64,000 bases of DNA from an uncultured Lacinutrix sp. (GTDB lineage Bacteria > Bacteroidota > Bacteroidia > Flavobacteriales > Flavobacteriaceae), in assembly GCF_947500605.1 (NCBI RefSeq), contig NZ_CANMSJ010000014.1:1-64000 (forward strand), given 5' to 3'. Under the pieces are notes generated by a model. That model was not told the origin of the DNA. It made no database searches and was given only the letters and a program-made list of their open reading frames with translations. This document shows positions 26,579-34,861 of this stretch, in pieces. How positions within the stretch are numbered: position 1 is the first letter of the stretch; every line of letters begins with the position of its first letter. The translations under genes and the position numbers were made by a program.

Positions 26579-26989
26579 ATGGCTCAAATTCTAGCAATAG
26601 ATTATGGTAAAGTAAGAACAGGATTAGCAGTTACAGACGATATGCAAATTATTGCCTCTGGACTAACTACAGTGCCTACAGGAGAGTTGTTAGATTTTAT
26701 AAAAAAATATACTAAAAAAGAAAACGTAGAGTTGTTTTTAGTGGGCGAGCCCAAACAAATGAACAACGAAGCCAGCGAAAGCGAAGTTTTAATAGCTCCT
26801 TTTATAAGTAAGCTAAGAACTTTTTTTCCAGATATCCCAGTTAAACGTGTAGACGAACGTTTCACTTCTAAAATGGCAGTACAAACCATGATTGATAGCG
26901 GATTAAAGAAAAAACAAAGACAAAACAAAGCATTGGTCGATGAGATTAGTGCAACAATAATATTACAAAGTTACCTTTACAATAAATAA
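26579..26989 (+). CDS. ruvX: Holliday junction resolvase-like protein YqgF/RuvX
   Basis: The protein has 136 residues with an RNase H-like fold: ILAIDYGKVRTGLAVTD at the N-terminus (D8 is the first catalytic acid), FLVGEPKQMNNEASE in the middle and VKRVDERFTSKMA, whose DERFTS is family-specific. Near the C-terminus ALVDEISATIILQSYL supplies the last acid. Homologues act in pre-16S rRNA 5' maturation, and a resolvase role has been proposed. It is followed after 4 bases by def, an arrangement I know from other Bacteroidota. Confidence 0.93.
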   Translation: MAQILAIDYGKVRTGLAVTDDMQIIASGLTTVPTGELLDFIKKYTKKENVELFLVGEPKQMNNEASESEVLIAPFISKLRTFFPDIPVKRVDERFTSKMAVQTMIDSGLKKKQRQNKALVDEISATIILQSYLYNK

Positions 26990-26993
26990 TAAT

Positions 26994-27584
26994 ATGGTAT
27001 TACCAATAGTCGCTTATGGCGATCCAGTTTTAAAAGTAAAAGCGAAAGAAATCGCAAAAGATTATCCTAATTTAAAGGAGTTAATAGCAAATATGCATGA
27101 AACAATGCATGGTGCTTTTGGTGTTGGTTTAGCAGCACCACAAATAGGTTTACCTATACGTATGTTTTTGGTAGATGCCTCTCCTTTTGCAGATGATGAT
27201 ATTCTTGACGATCAAGAGCGTGCTTTCTTAGAAACGTTTAAACACACCTTTATAAATCCTGTTATTCTTGAGGAATCGGGAGACGAGTGGGCTTTTAACG
27301 AAGGCTGTTTAAGTATTCCAGATGTTCGCGAAGATGTGTTTAGAAAACCAAACATTAAAGTAGAGTTTTTAGACGAAGATTTTAAAAAACACACTATGGA
27401 ATTAGATGGTTTGGCTGCAAGAGTGTTCCAGCATGAGTACGACCATATCGAAGGTGTACTGTTTACAGATAAATTATCTAGCCTAAAAAAACGTTTAATA
27501 AAAGGAAAGTTACTTAACATTTCTAAAGGGAAAATTGCTGTAGATTACAGAATGAAATTCCCTAACATGAAAAAGAAGCGTTAA
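26994..27584 (+). CDS. def: Peptide deformylase
   Basis: The 196-residue enzyme has all three PDF motifs: GVGLAAPQIG (43-52), EGCLS (103-107, metal ligand C105) and QHEYDH (146-151, metal ligands H147 and H151 with catalytic E148). It removes the formyl group from nascent N-terminal methionine. An acidic insertion (FADDDILDDQERAFLE) between the first two motifs is typical of the Bacteroidota form. It is translationally close to ruvX and lies upstream of the DUF5606 gene. Confidence 0.96.
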   Translation: MVLPIVAYGDPVLKVKAKEIAKDYPNLKELIANMHETMHGAFGVGLAAPQIGLPIRMFLVDASPFADDDILDDQERAFLETFKHTFINPVILEESGDEWAFNEGCLSIPDVREDVFRKPNIKVEFLDEDFKKHTMELDGLAARVFQHEYDHIEGVLFTDKLSSLKKRLIKGKLLNISKGKIAVDYRMKFPNMKKKR

Positions 27585-27641
27585 AAACTTGCAAAACAAA
27601 ATCGAGTACAAGATATTTGCGCTCCTTAATAAAAAACAAAT

Positions 27642-28058
27642 ATGGCATTAGATAAAATATTAGCAATTTCAGGAAAACCAGGTTTATACGAATTAATCAC
27701 TCAAACTAGAGGTGGTTTTATTGCAAAATCTTTATTAGATAATCGTAAAATTTCTGTTGGAATCCAACAAAACGTTAGTATACTAAGCGAAATAGCTATT
27801 TATACTTTAACAGAAGAAGTGCCATTACGCGAGGTTTTAGGTAAAATTAAAGCTAAAGAAAATGGAGAGCAAACTTCTGTAAGTCATAAAGAATCTAAAG
27901 ATAAATTAGAAGAGTATTTCTTCGAGGTTTTACCAGATTACGATGAAGATAGAGTTTACGCAAGCGATATCAAAAAAGTAATACAATGGTATAACATGCT
28001 TCAAAAAAATGATTTATTAGATTTAGAAGCACCTAAAAAATCTGACGAAGAAGAATAG
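27642..28058 (+). CDS. DUF5606 domain protein
   Basis: This 138-residue cytoplasmic protein begins ALDKILAISGKPGLYELITQTRGGFIAKSLLDNRK, which I recognise as the DUF5606 family of Bacteroidota. The N-terminal half looks like a small beta-barrel (SH3-like). The C-terminal half, acidic and helical, ends DLEAPKKSDEEE. The function is unknown. Conservation next to def and mazG suggests a housekeeping role. A strong terminator follows at 28084-28112. Confidence 0.8.
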   Translation: MALDKILAISGKPGLYELITQTRGGFIAKSLLDNRKISVGIQQNVSILSEIAIYTLTEEVPLREVLGKIKAKENGEQTSVSHKESKDKLEEYFFEVLPDYDEDRVYASDIKKVIQWYNMLQKNDLLDLEAPKKSDEEE

Positions 28059-28083
28059 AAATTCTACTTCAATACTATAAATT

Positions 28084-28112
28084 AAAATCCAGCTTTCTAG
28101 TTGGATTTTTTT
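28084..28112 (+). terminator. Rho-independent terminator after the DUF5606 gene
   Basis: An 11-bp stem (28084-28094 with 28099-28109, including one G-U pair) closes a TTCT loop and is followed by a T-run. It falls where a longer mazG frame would start (28101), which supports the later mazG ATG at 28146. Confidence 0.85.
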
Positions 28113-28145
28113 TGTTTTAAATATCTTTACAAAAACACTTTTTAT

Positions 28146-28919
28146 ATGAATTCTAGAGCCAATCAATTAAAAGCATTCGATCGTTTATTAACTATTATGG
28201 ATGAGCTTCGTGAGCAATGTCCTTGGGATAAGAAACAAACCATGGAAACCTTACGTCATCTAACGATAGAGGAGACTTACGAGCTTGGTGATGCTATTTT
28301 AGATAATGATTTAGAGGAAGTTAAAAAAGAAGTTGGCGATTTACTATTGCACCTTGTATTCTATGCGAAAATTGGAAGTGAAACCAACAGTTTCGATATT
28401 GCAGATGTATGTAATTCTATTTGCGAAAAACTAATACATAGGCATCCACATATTTATGGAGATGTAAAAGTAGAGGATGAACAAGAGGTAAAACGTAATT
28501 GGGAAAAACTAAAACTAAAAGAAGGAAGAACAAGTGTTTTAGAAGGTGTACCTAAAATTTTACCAGCTTTGGTAAAAGCAAGCCGTATTCAAGAAAAAGT
28601 TTCAGGAGTTGGTTTCGATTGGGAAAAGCCAGAACAAGTTTGGGAAAAAGTAGAGGAGGAGCTTGAGGAGTTTAAAGTAGAGGTTGCTAAAAACGATACA
28701 GATGCTATGGAAAGCGAATTTGGAGATGTTTTATTCTCATTAGTTAATTATGCGCGTTATAAAAATATAAACCCTGAAAACGCTTTAGAAAGAACCAACA
28801 AAAAATTCACAAAACGATTTCAATACCTAGAATCTAAGGCAAAAATTCTAAACAAAGATTTAAAAGACATGACACTTGCTGAAATGGATGTTTTTTGGGA
28901 GGAAGCCAAAAAACTATAA
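28146..28919 (+). CDS. mazG: Nucleoside triphosphate pyrophosphohydrolase MazG
   Basis: The protein has 257 residues with the two tandem MazG domains usual for the full-length form. The first holds LREQCPWDKKQTMETLRHLTIEETYELGDAI with the EExxE...ExxD metal site, then EVKKEVGDLLLHLVF. The second holds VEEELEEFKVE and ESEFGDVLFSLVNYARY. The enzyme hydrolyses NTPs and dNTPs to monophosphates and cleans the pool. The ATG at 28146 is chosen because the upstream part of the frame lies inside the preceding terminator. A 30-base copy of the end of the gene sits 65 bases downstream. Confidence 0.94.
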   Translation: MNSRANQLKAFDRLLTIMDELREQCPWDKKQTMETLRHLTIEETYELGDAILDNDLEEVKKEVGDLLLHLVFYAKIGSETNSFDIADVCNSICEKLIHRHPHIYGDVKVEDEQEVKRNWEKLKLKEGRTSVLEGVPKILPALVKASRIQEKVSGVGFDWEKPEQVWEKVEEELEEFKVEVAKNDTDAMESEFGDVLFSLVNYARYKNINPENALERTNKKFTKRFQYLESKAKILNKDLKDMTLAEMDVFWEEAKKL

Positions 28920-28987
28920 TTAGAAAAATCTATTTTCATGATTTTTCAAATACTCACTTTTGGGAGGAAGCCAAAAAACTGTAATTA
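28893..28987 (+). repeat. Duplicated mazG 3' end
   Basis: Bases 28893-28922, covering the last codons and stop of mazG, recur at 28958-28987 with 29 of 30 identical. The copies are 65 bases apart. Between them lies an 8-bp inverted repeat (GAAAAATC/GATTTTTC at 28923-28930 and 28940-28947). Confidence 0.85.
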
Positions 28988-29001
28988 AATATTTTTTTAT
29001 T

Positions 29002-29025
29002 CAGGTAAATTTTATACCTGTTTTT
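29002..29025 (+). terminator. Terminator downstream of mazG
   Basis: The stem CAGGTA/TACCTG (29002-29007 with 29015-29020) has a 7-base loop and is followed by TTTTTCTT. It lies after the second copy of the mazG tail. Confidence 0.65.
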
Positions 29026-29058
29026 CTTCTGTAATAGGCTTTTTGGACTTTTAAGATA

Positions 29059-29187
29059 TTATTCTACCTCATAAAATAAAACTTTTTTCACTCTTCGTGA
29101 TCCAAAAGAGAAATGTCTGCGTATATAATACAAATGGTCTATACCTTTCATAGGAAAATTGGTTAATAGCGTAAACTTTTTAATAGA
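29059..29187 (-). other. Small open frame, possible microprotein or gene remnant
   Basis: The minus strand is open for 42 codons before TAA at 29059. It contains an ATG at 29151 that would give a 30-residue basic peptide (MKGIDHLYYIRRHFSFGSRR...). The residue mix, with F, Y, H, R and K and little bias, looks more like protein than chance. No promoter box lies close upstream. It could also be the tail of a lost gene. Confidence 0.3.
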
Positions 29188-29203
29188 TCATTTTATAAAA
29201 AAA

Positions 29204-29235
29204 AATTATTTCTAGTAAGCGAAATAGAAATAATT
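29204..29235. other. Perfect 11-bp hairpin in the mazG intergenic gap
   Basis: AATTATTTCTA (29204-29214) pairs perfectly with 29225-29235 around a 10-base loop. It is one of three consecutive hairpins in the stretch 29204-29348; its role is unknown. Confidence 0.5.
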
Positions 29236-29253
29236 GGTTAGTTTAGTTAGGAG

Positions 29254-29296
29254 CCAAAATCCTGTTTGATTTATAATCGAGCAGGATTTGGTTTTT
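29254..29296 (+). terminator. Long hairpin with T-run
   Basis: The arms 29254-29270 and 29276-29291 pair over about 16 positions with one bulged base and two G-U pairs, around a TTATA loop, and are followed by TTTTT. It is terminator-like on the plus strand, yet no plus-strand gene lies within 330 bases upstream. Confidence 0.6.
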
Positions 29297-29315
29297 AAAA
29301 TAGTTTTGTAAAATA

Positions 29316-29348
29316 AAAAAAGTGCTCATTTGTAATGAGCACTTTTTT
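29316..29348. terminator. Bidirectional terminator after the 29369-29932 gene
   Basis: A perfect 15-bp stem (29316-29330 with 29334-29348) has a TGT loop and A/T runs on both sides. It ends transcription of the minus-strand unit 31948-29369. Confidence 0.85.
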
Positions 29349-29368
29349 ATGAATTTTTATGAATGAAA

Positions 29369-29932
29369 TTAAAATCGATAACCAATACGTAAATGTAGAT
29401 TTACACCAACATCTGCTTCATCTAAAAAAGTGTTTTCTTCTTCAAAATATTTAATGTAACCAATACCAATTGCGGTTTCGTAATTAAAGTGTTTACCAAT
29501 ATTTCTCCTAATTCCCCAAGTGGGTATTATTGTAAGATCACTAATGAAATTATAATTAGAGTTTATAGATGTAAGTAGTAAATCTGGATGGTAATTTGTT
29601 TTAATAGAAACAAAATTTCCACTATTACCATCTATTCGTTTAGACTTGCTAACTCTTTTGTTTAAATTATAATACCACCTTGGTTCTATAGTTATTGATG
29701 GCACTGCAAATGCACCAGAACCTTTAACGAGACTGCTACTATAAAAACCAATTTCTACTCCTATTTCTGAGCGTAAAGCAATAGAATTAGATAATCTAGC
29801 TTCATTATGTCCCCAAATACCTAATATTCCTATTTGCGCACCAAATACCGATTTTTCAACGCTTGCGTCTTGTGCTTTTACTGTTGATAAAGCAAAAAAG
29901 AATGCAAAAACGATTACAATTTTTTTAATCAT
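29369..29932 (-). CDS. Exported outer-membrane-type beta-barrel protein
   Basis: The 187-residue protein has a signal peptide (IVIVFAFFFALSTVKAQD, residues 4-21). Alternating hydrophobic strands with many glycines and aromatics follow (EIGVEIGFYSSSL, ITIEPRWYYNLNKR, TIIPTWGIRRNIGKHFNYETAIGIGYIKYF). The chain ends VNLHLRIGYRF, a terminal aromatic typical of BamA-inserted barrels. I know of no specific function; similar proteins are common and uncharacterised in Flavobacteriia. The ATG is the base before the stop of the DUF349 gene, so they are co-transcribed. Confidence 0.7.
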   Translation of the reverse strand: MIKKIVIVFAFFFALSTVKAQDASVEKSVFGAQIGILGIWGHNEARLSNSIALRSEIGVEIGFYSSSLVKGSGAFAVPSITIEPRWYYNLNKRVSKSKRIDGNSGNFVSIKTNYHPDLLLTSINSNYNFISDLTIIPTWGIRRNIGKHFNYETAIGIGYIKYFEEENTFLDEADVGVNLHLRIGYRF

Positions 29933-31948
29933 TTATTCGGTTTCTGTTTCTTGTTCTGCAGCCTCAGTAGCGGCTTTTTCTTCAGCTTCAGCTTTCGCTT
30001 TAGCATTTTCCATAACCTTGATTTTTTTCAGCTTAGCTTTCCAAATTTTTAAAGATTCAGTATGCTTTTTAATATTATCGAAAACAGACTTTACAAGCGG
30101 ATTTTTCTCGTCTGGGTGTTTGAAAAATAATAAATTGTTTTCCAATTGGTTTATTTCACCATTAATTTCGCTAATTTTCTGACGAATAAAGTTGTATTCA
30201 TTTTCTAAAGCTCTTTGGTCTTTAGCAGAAGATAAATCTTGAAGTTTGTTTTCAAATTTCATCATTTCAACTTCATTTTTATTCATATCTAAAGCGCCAA
30301 ATAAAGTGTCTAATGCTTTATTAAAATCACTTTCAATTTTCCTTTTATTTCCAGGAACGCGACCAATAGTTTTCCATTTTGCAATGTAATCTTTAATGAT
30401 AGCTAAATCTGCTTTTTGCTCTCCAGACAATTTTGTTTCTGTAACGGTTTTTAAAAAAGCTTCTTTTTCAGTGTATGCTTTTTCTTCCTCAGCACTTGCT
30501 TCATTTTTTTTAGCATGAATACGATCGAAATAATGGTTACAAGCAGCTCTAAATTTCTTCCAAATTTTATCGCTATCCTTTCTTGGTACATGACCAATTT
30601 TTTTCCAATCGCCTTGTATTTTTTTCATTAACTGCGTTGTAGCCTCAAAATCGTCACTGTCTTTATTAGCTTCTGCAATTTTAATTAACTCTAGTTTTTT
30701 ATCTAGGTTATCGTATTGGTCTTTCTTTAAACTCTTGTAATACGAGTTTTTTTTGTGGTTAAATTCGCGTACAGCAACTTTAAATTTAGTCCAAGTTGCC
30801 TCGTTAACTTTAAGTGGTACTTTACCAGCTTTAAAAAATTCTTCACGAAGCATTTCTACTTCTTTTATCTTTTTTTGCCAGTCTTTATGCGAGTTTCCTG
30901 GATCATTGGTTTTTTCTTCAATAATTGCAATAATACCATGTTTAAACTCTAAATTCTTCTCGTAAAGGCTATCTAAGTGGTTGTAATATTCTTGACGTTT
31001 GTCATTAATAATCTTTGTAGCTTCTTTAAAACGATCCCAGATTGGTTCTCTATGTTCTCTTGCAACAGGACCTAATTCTTCTTTCCACATTTTGTGTAAA
31101 GCTTGTAGTTCTCTAAATGCACGATTGTTATTTTCTTCTTTTGCTAATTCTTCGGCACGCTCAATAATTTTGGTTTTCTTTTCAAGATTATGTTCAAAAT
31201 CTTTATCGCGTAAATCTCTATCTAAGTGTAATAAATCGTAAAAACGTTCTACATTAAAATGGTAGCTATTCCAAGCATTATTATACTTGTCTCTAGGTAT
31301 AGAACCTGCAGCTTTCCATTGGTCTTGTAGTTCTTTAAATTGCTTATACTTTGTGTTCATAGTTTCGTCAAGGTCCGTAAGGGCCTTAATGTCTTCTATA
31401 ATTTGAAGTCTCGTAGATAAATTATCTTTTAAGCCTTTTTCTAGACTTTTAAAGTGTGCTTTTATTTTCTGACGATACTCTTTGTAAACATCATTAAAAC
31501 TACGTTTTACTGGTATAGTGTAATGAAAATCTATTTCGTTACCACCTTGATCTAAAAACTCTAACTTTTTCTCTTCTACAAGAGCATTGAACTTTTCGTT
31601 AAATTCGTTCTTTATGGCTTCTACATGCTTTTTTATAGCTTGTATTTTTTGGTTTTCAACCAGTTTTTCTAGCTCGATAACTAAAGCATCCAAAGACATT
31701 TCACTGTAGTCTTTATCTTCGATATTGTGACGGTCGCTTGTACCTTCATCTTCTGCATCTTCAGCATTAGAATCATCAATTTCGTTAATTACATCATCGT
31801 CAGTACTCTCTTTTTGAGTCTCTTGTGATTCTGTTGTTTCTTCAGCGACCTCTTCGGTTGTTGCTTCAACGTTCTCAATAGATGTGTTTTCTAGTGCTTT
31901 GTTTTCTTCGTTTCCGTCTGCTTTATGCAGGTTATCTTGCTCTGACAT
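29933..31948 (-). CDS. DUF349 domain-containing protein
   Basis: The protein has 671 residues. The N-terminal 110 are acidic and low in complexity (many E, T, D and N). The rest is helical with five or more DUF349 repeats, each carrying a W-K-x-x-G/I...PR-like core, for example LQDQWKAAGSIPRDKYNNAW, QGDWKKIGHVPRKDSDKIW and AKWKTIGRVPGNKRKIE. The family is coiled-coil rich and of unknown function. A glutamate/alanine-rich tail (EKAATEAAEQETETE) ends the chain. There is no signal peptide, so it is probably cytoplasmic. It is followed by a small exported barrel gene. Confidence 0.88.
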   Translation of the reverse strand: MSEQDNLHKADGNEENKALENTSIENVEATTEEVAEETTESQETQKESTDDDVINEIDDSNAEDAEDEGTSDRHNIEDKDYSEMSLDALVIELEKLVENQKIQAIKKHVEAIKNEFNEKFNALVEEKKLEFLDQGGNEIDFHYTIPVKRSFNDVYKEYRQKIKAHFKSLEKGLKDNLSTRLQIIEDIKALTDLDETMNTKYKQFKELQDQWKAAGSIPRDKYNNAWNSYHFNVERFYDLLHLDRDLRDKDFEHNLEKKTKIIERAEELAKEENNNRAFRELQALHKMWKEELGPVAREHREPIWDRFKEATKIINDKRQEYYNHLDSLYEKNLEFKHGIIAIIEEKTNDPGNSHKDWQKKIKEVEMLREEFFKAGKVPLKVNEATWTKFKVAVREFNHKKNSYYKSLKKDQYDNLDKKLELIKIAEANKDSDDFEATTQLMKKIQGDWKKIGHVPRKDSDKIWKKFRAACNHYFDRIHAKKNEASAEEEKAYTEKEAFLKTVTETKLSGEQKADLAIIKDYIAKWKTIGRVPGNKRKIESDFNKALDTLFGALDMNKNEVEMMKFENKLQDLSSAKDQRALENEYNFIRQKISEINGEINQLENNLLFFKHPDEKNPLVKSVFDNIKKHTESLKIWKAKLKKIKVMENAKAKAEAEEKAATEAAEQETETE

Positions 31949-31985
31949 TTTATAAAATGTTATTTGTTAAATATAATTTTGACTT

Positions 31986-31993
31986 TAAAGATA
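31986..31993 (-). promoter_or_regulatory. Possible -7 box (TATCTTTA) for the DUF349 gene
   Basis: The minus strand reads TATCTTTA, one base off TAnnTTTG, 37 bases upstream of the ATG at 31948. Confidence 0.3.
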
Positions 31994-32050
31994 CTAAAAC
32001 TTGAGTTTTAATATGGCTTTCAAGTTGTTTTTTGGTTAAAACGCTTTCTT

Positions 32051-32788
32051 TTATTTGTTCCAAATTTGCCAAGATTTCTCAGCTTGTAATTCTAACATCT
32101 TTTCTCCATTAATAATAGACGCTTTATTTTGCCTGCCTAATCGTAGAAATTTTGTTTCTGAAGGATTATAAATTAAATCGAATAAAATGTATTTTTCATT
32201 AAGTGCTTGATATGGAATGTTAGGACAAACATCAACATTCGGAAAAGTACCTAATGGTGTGCAGTTAATAATTATTTGATACGAATTAATAATGGTATCG
32301 GTAAGATCGTTATAAGTAAATTTGGCTCTTTCTGAAGCTGTTCTCGATACAAAACAATACTCAATATCAAGAGTCTTTAAAGCATATGCAATAGCTTTAC
32401 TTGCGCCACCTGTACCTAAAATTAATGCTTTTTTATGATGTGCTTTTAGTAAAGGTTTTAACGATTTTTTAAAACCATAATAATCTGTGTTATAGCCAAC
32501 GTAATTTCCTTTTTTTGTAATTTTTATAGTGTTTACCGCACCAATAGCTTTAGCTGTTTTATTCAGTTTGTCTATAAAAGGCATGATGCTTTCTTTATAG
32601 GGAATAGTAACGTTAAAGCCTTTTATGTCTTTTTCTTGTTTTAGTTTTTCTTGAAATAAAATAATGTTTTCTAAATCGAAATTCTCGTAGCTTGTATTCT
32701 CAATACTTTCTATTTCAAATTTATTTTTAAAATAATTTTTCGAAAATGAATATGAAATATCTTTTCCTATTAAACCAAATCTACGCAT
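32051..32788 (-). CDS. aroE: Shikimate dehydrogenase
   Basis: The 245-residue enzyme starts MRRFGLIGKDISYSFSKNYF, where SYSFS binds shikimate. GFNVTIPYKESIMPFID follows with the catalytic lysine K in NVTIPYK. Next come AIGAVNTI, GYNTDYYGFKKSL, the NADP-binding ALILGTGGASKAIAYAL and INCTPLGT. It reduces 3-dehydroshikimate in aromatic amino acid synthesis. The ATG at 32788 is preferred over one eight codons earlier, because the protein then starts at the family N-terminus. It still overlaps the upstream DUF368 gene by 8 bases, which indicates translational coupling. Confidence 0.94.
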   Translation of the reverse strand: MRRFGLIGKDISYSFSKNYFKNKFEIESIENTSYENFDLENIILFQEKLKQEKDIKGFNVTIPYKESIMPFIDKLNKTAKAIGAVNTIKITKKGNYVGYNTDYYGFKKSLKPLLKAHHKKALILGTGGASKAIAYALKTLDIEYCFVSRTASERAKFTYNDLTDTIINSYQIIINCTPLGTFPNVDVCPNIPYQALNEKYILFDLIYNPSETKFLRLGRQNKASIINGEKMLELQAEKSWQIWNK

Positions 32789-33800
32789 ATGTGTGTCTTG
32801 TTTTTCTGCCATACCATTCTAAACCTAAAACAACTGCAACGCCAACAATAACATAAAATATGGCAATGTATGTTTCTGTATTAAGTTCTGGAATAAAACG
32901 GCTATAGTTTTCAATAATATGTTTTCCTCGAGTATCTAAAATTTCTGCACCATAACTGTCAGTTTTAAAAACAGTTTCTTTCCATGGCCAAACAACGCCT
33001 AGAGAACCTACAATAAAACCAATAATTGAAGCCGTTGTAACGCTTTTGTAATGTTTTAAAATATAACTGAGTATATGTGAGAATGTAACGAGGCCAACAA
33101 TAGAACCTAAAGTAAAAACACTAAGAACCTTAAGCATTCGTAAACGTTCTATATTTGCCGTAAAGCTGAAATTTCCTATAATAATTTCGGAAAAAGTATC
33201 AAAAAGCGCATTTACAGAATCTACCAAAAGCAATACATAGTTTCCTAAAAGAATTAAGATGAAGGAACCCGAAAAACCAGGTAAAGTCATCCCAGAAACA
33301 CTAATAATTCCACACATGAATACAAACCAAAGATTATCGTTTTCCATTGCTGGATCTAGAAAACTGATGCTAATACCTATAATTGTTCCAATAATTAGCG
33401 ATAAATATGTAGTGATTTTCCAGTCTTTAAAATCTTTGCTAATGTAATAAATGGAGCCGATAATCATTCCGAAGAAAATACTCCAAACATAGAGTTCGTA
33501 ATGTTTTATAAAGTAATCTAATATTTTAGAAACACTAAAATAACTCACTAACATTCCTAAGAATAAAAGGCTTAAAAATCTACCATTTATATAGTTAAAG
33601 AACACTTTAAATCTACCGCTAAACAACAGTTTAAAAGCAGTGATGTTTACACGTTTTAGTGAGTGAATAAACTCTTCGTAAAATCCTGCGACAAAAGCAA
33701 CAACACCTCCAGACACACCAGGAACTTTATTGGCAGCTCCCATTCCTAGTCCTTTTAAGATTAAGAAAAGTTTATCTTTAAATGTTCGTGTGCTTTGCAT
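32781..33800 (-). CDS. DUF368 membrane protein, putative polyprenyl-phosphate transporter (copy 2)
   Basis: This 339-residue protein has about eight to ten membrane helices. The DUF368 hallmarks are GLGMGAANKVPGVSGGVVAFVAGFYEEFI (residues 14-42) and a second glycine/proline hinge ISVSGMTLPGFSGSFILILLG (about 165-185). Recent work on the family reports undecaprenyl-phosphate translocation (PopT) for recycling the lipid carrier of wall and glycan synthesis. The copy overlaps its tandem paralogue by 1 base (TAATG). Two copies side by side suggest either a heteromer or different substrates, which is inference. Confidence 0.85.
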   Translation of the reverse strand: MQSTRTFKDKLFLILKGLGMGAANKVPGVSGGVVAFVAGFYEEFIHSLKRVNITAFKLLFSGRFKVFFNYINGRFLSLLFLGMLVSYFSVSKILDYFIKHYELYVWSIFFGMIIGSIYYISKDFKDWKITTYLSLIIGTIIGISISFLDPAMENDNLWFVFMCGIISVSGMTLPGFSGSFILILLGNYVLLLVDSVNALFDTFSEIIIGNFSFTANIERLRMLKVLSVFTLGSIVGLVTFSHILSYILKHYKSVTTASIIGFIVGSLGVVWPWKETVFKTDSYGAEILDTRGKHIIENYSRFIPELNTETYIAIFYVIVGVAVVLGLEWYGRKTRHTYA

Positions 33801-34807
33801 TATCCTTTTTTTGAACCTACTTTTTCTAAAATAAAAATGGTTAAGAATCCAGCAATCATTAATCCTATAGACAATTGTAATTGCGGATTAATACCATTAA
33901 TTTCTGAATATAAATTAGGTGAAATACTATCTTCTAATACTGTTTTATAACTTTCGAAATTATTAGTGTTTTTCTGAAAAACAGAAAGTGTACCAAGATC
34001 TGATATTGATTCGAATGGAACAATTGTTCCTGTTTGGTCATTCATAACAGATGTTGTTTTTTTCCAAGGCCACATTTTGTTTAGAGAGCCTAAAATAAAA
34101 CCTGTTAATAAGGCTAAAGTTGTATTGTGGTAGTTTTTAAATAACCATTTTAATAAACGACTAAAACTTAGTAAACCAACAACAGCACCAACTGCAAAAA
34201 TCGCTATTTTTTTTAAATCCCAATCGTGTACAGCATTACTTAATGCTTTATAGGCACCCAAAATAATTAAAATAAAAGATCCTGAAATTCCTGGTAAAAT
34301 CATTGCACAAATAGCAATGGCTCCTGCAAAAAATAAAAACCAAGGATTATTGTTTACTGCAAGTGATGGTAAACTAGTAATATAAAATGCGAGTGCTGCA
34401 CCTAAAATTAATGTTACAATAGTACCTATATTCCATTTGGTAATTTGTTTTCCTACAAAATAAATGCTGACTACAATAAGACCAAAAAAGAACGACCATA
34501 TTAAAACAGGATGTTGCTCTATTAAATATTTTGCTAATCTCATAAAAGAGGCAAAACTTATTATAATTCCTGTAAGTAAAGCAAGTATAAAGTTTCCGTT
34601 GGCTTGAGTCCAAAAGGCTTTTAATCCGTCTTGTTTTAGCGTTTTAAAAAGTGCTAAATTAATATTACTAATAGAGGATATTAACTCTTCATAGATGCCC
34701 GAAATAAACGCAATTGTACCTCCAGAAACACCTGGAACTGCATCTGCAGCTCCCATTGCAACACCTTTAAGTGCGATTATAAAATAATCTTTAAAATTTC
34801 TTTGCAT
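33800..34807 (-). CDS. DUF368 membrane protein, putative polyprenyl-phosphate transporter (copy 1)
   Basis: The protein has 335 residues with the same topology as its downstream paralogue: GVAMGAADAVPGVSGGTIAFISGIYEELI near residues 14-42 and CAMILPGISGSFILIILGAY in the centre. A soluble loop of about 60 residues precedes the last helix. The charge pattern of the first motif (AADAVPG versus AANKVPG in copy 2) differs between the paralogues. Family members are reported to return undecaprenyl phosphate across the inner membrane. The promoter box at 34828-34835 drives this gene, copy 2 and probably aroE. Confidence 0.85.
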   Translation of the reverse strand: MQRNFKDYFIIALKGVAMGAADAVPGVSGGTIAFISGIYEELISSISNINLALFKTLKQDGLKAFWTQANGNFILALLTGIIISFASFMRLAKYLIEQHPVLIWSFFFGLIVVSIYFVGKQITKWNIGTIVTLILGAALAFYITSLPSLAVNNNPWFLFFAGAIAICAMILPGISGSFILIILGAYKALSNAVHDWDLKKIAIFAVGAVVGLLSFSRLLKWLFKNYHNTTLALLTGFILGSLNKMWPWKKTTSVMNDQTGTIVPFESISDLGTLSVFQKNTNNFESYKTVLEDSISPNLYSEINGINPQLQLSIGLMIAGFLTIFILEKVGSKKG

Positions 34808-34827
34808 GTTTTAATTTTCTATCAAAT

Positions 34828-34835
34828 CAAAGGTA
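34828..34835 (-). promoter_or_regulatory. -7 box (TACCTTTG) for the DUF368 pair and aroE
   Basis: The minus strand reads TACCTTTG, 20 bases upstream of the ATG at 34807. The three genes downstream overlap, so this is probably one operon promoter. Confidence 0.5.
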
Positions 34836-34861
34836 TGCAAATATTTAGGCTTTTGTAAATG

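Noticed and set aside
28101-28145. A longer N-terminus for MazG
   Set aside because: The extra codons fall in the terminator of the preceding gene, and family members start at MNSRANQL-like sequence (28146).
32789-32812. An earlier ATG for AroE
   Set aside because: The eight extra residues do not fit the family N-terminus and would lengthen the overlap with the DUF368 gene.
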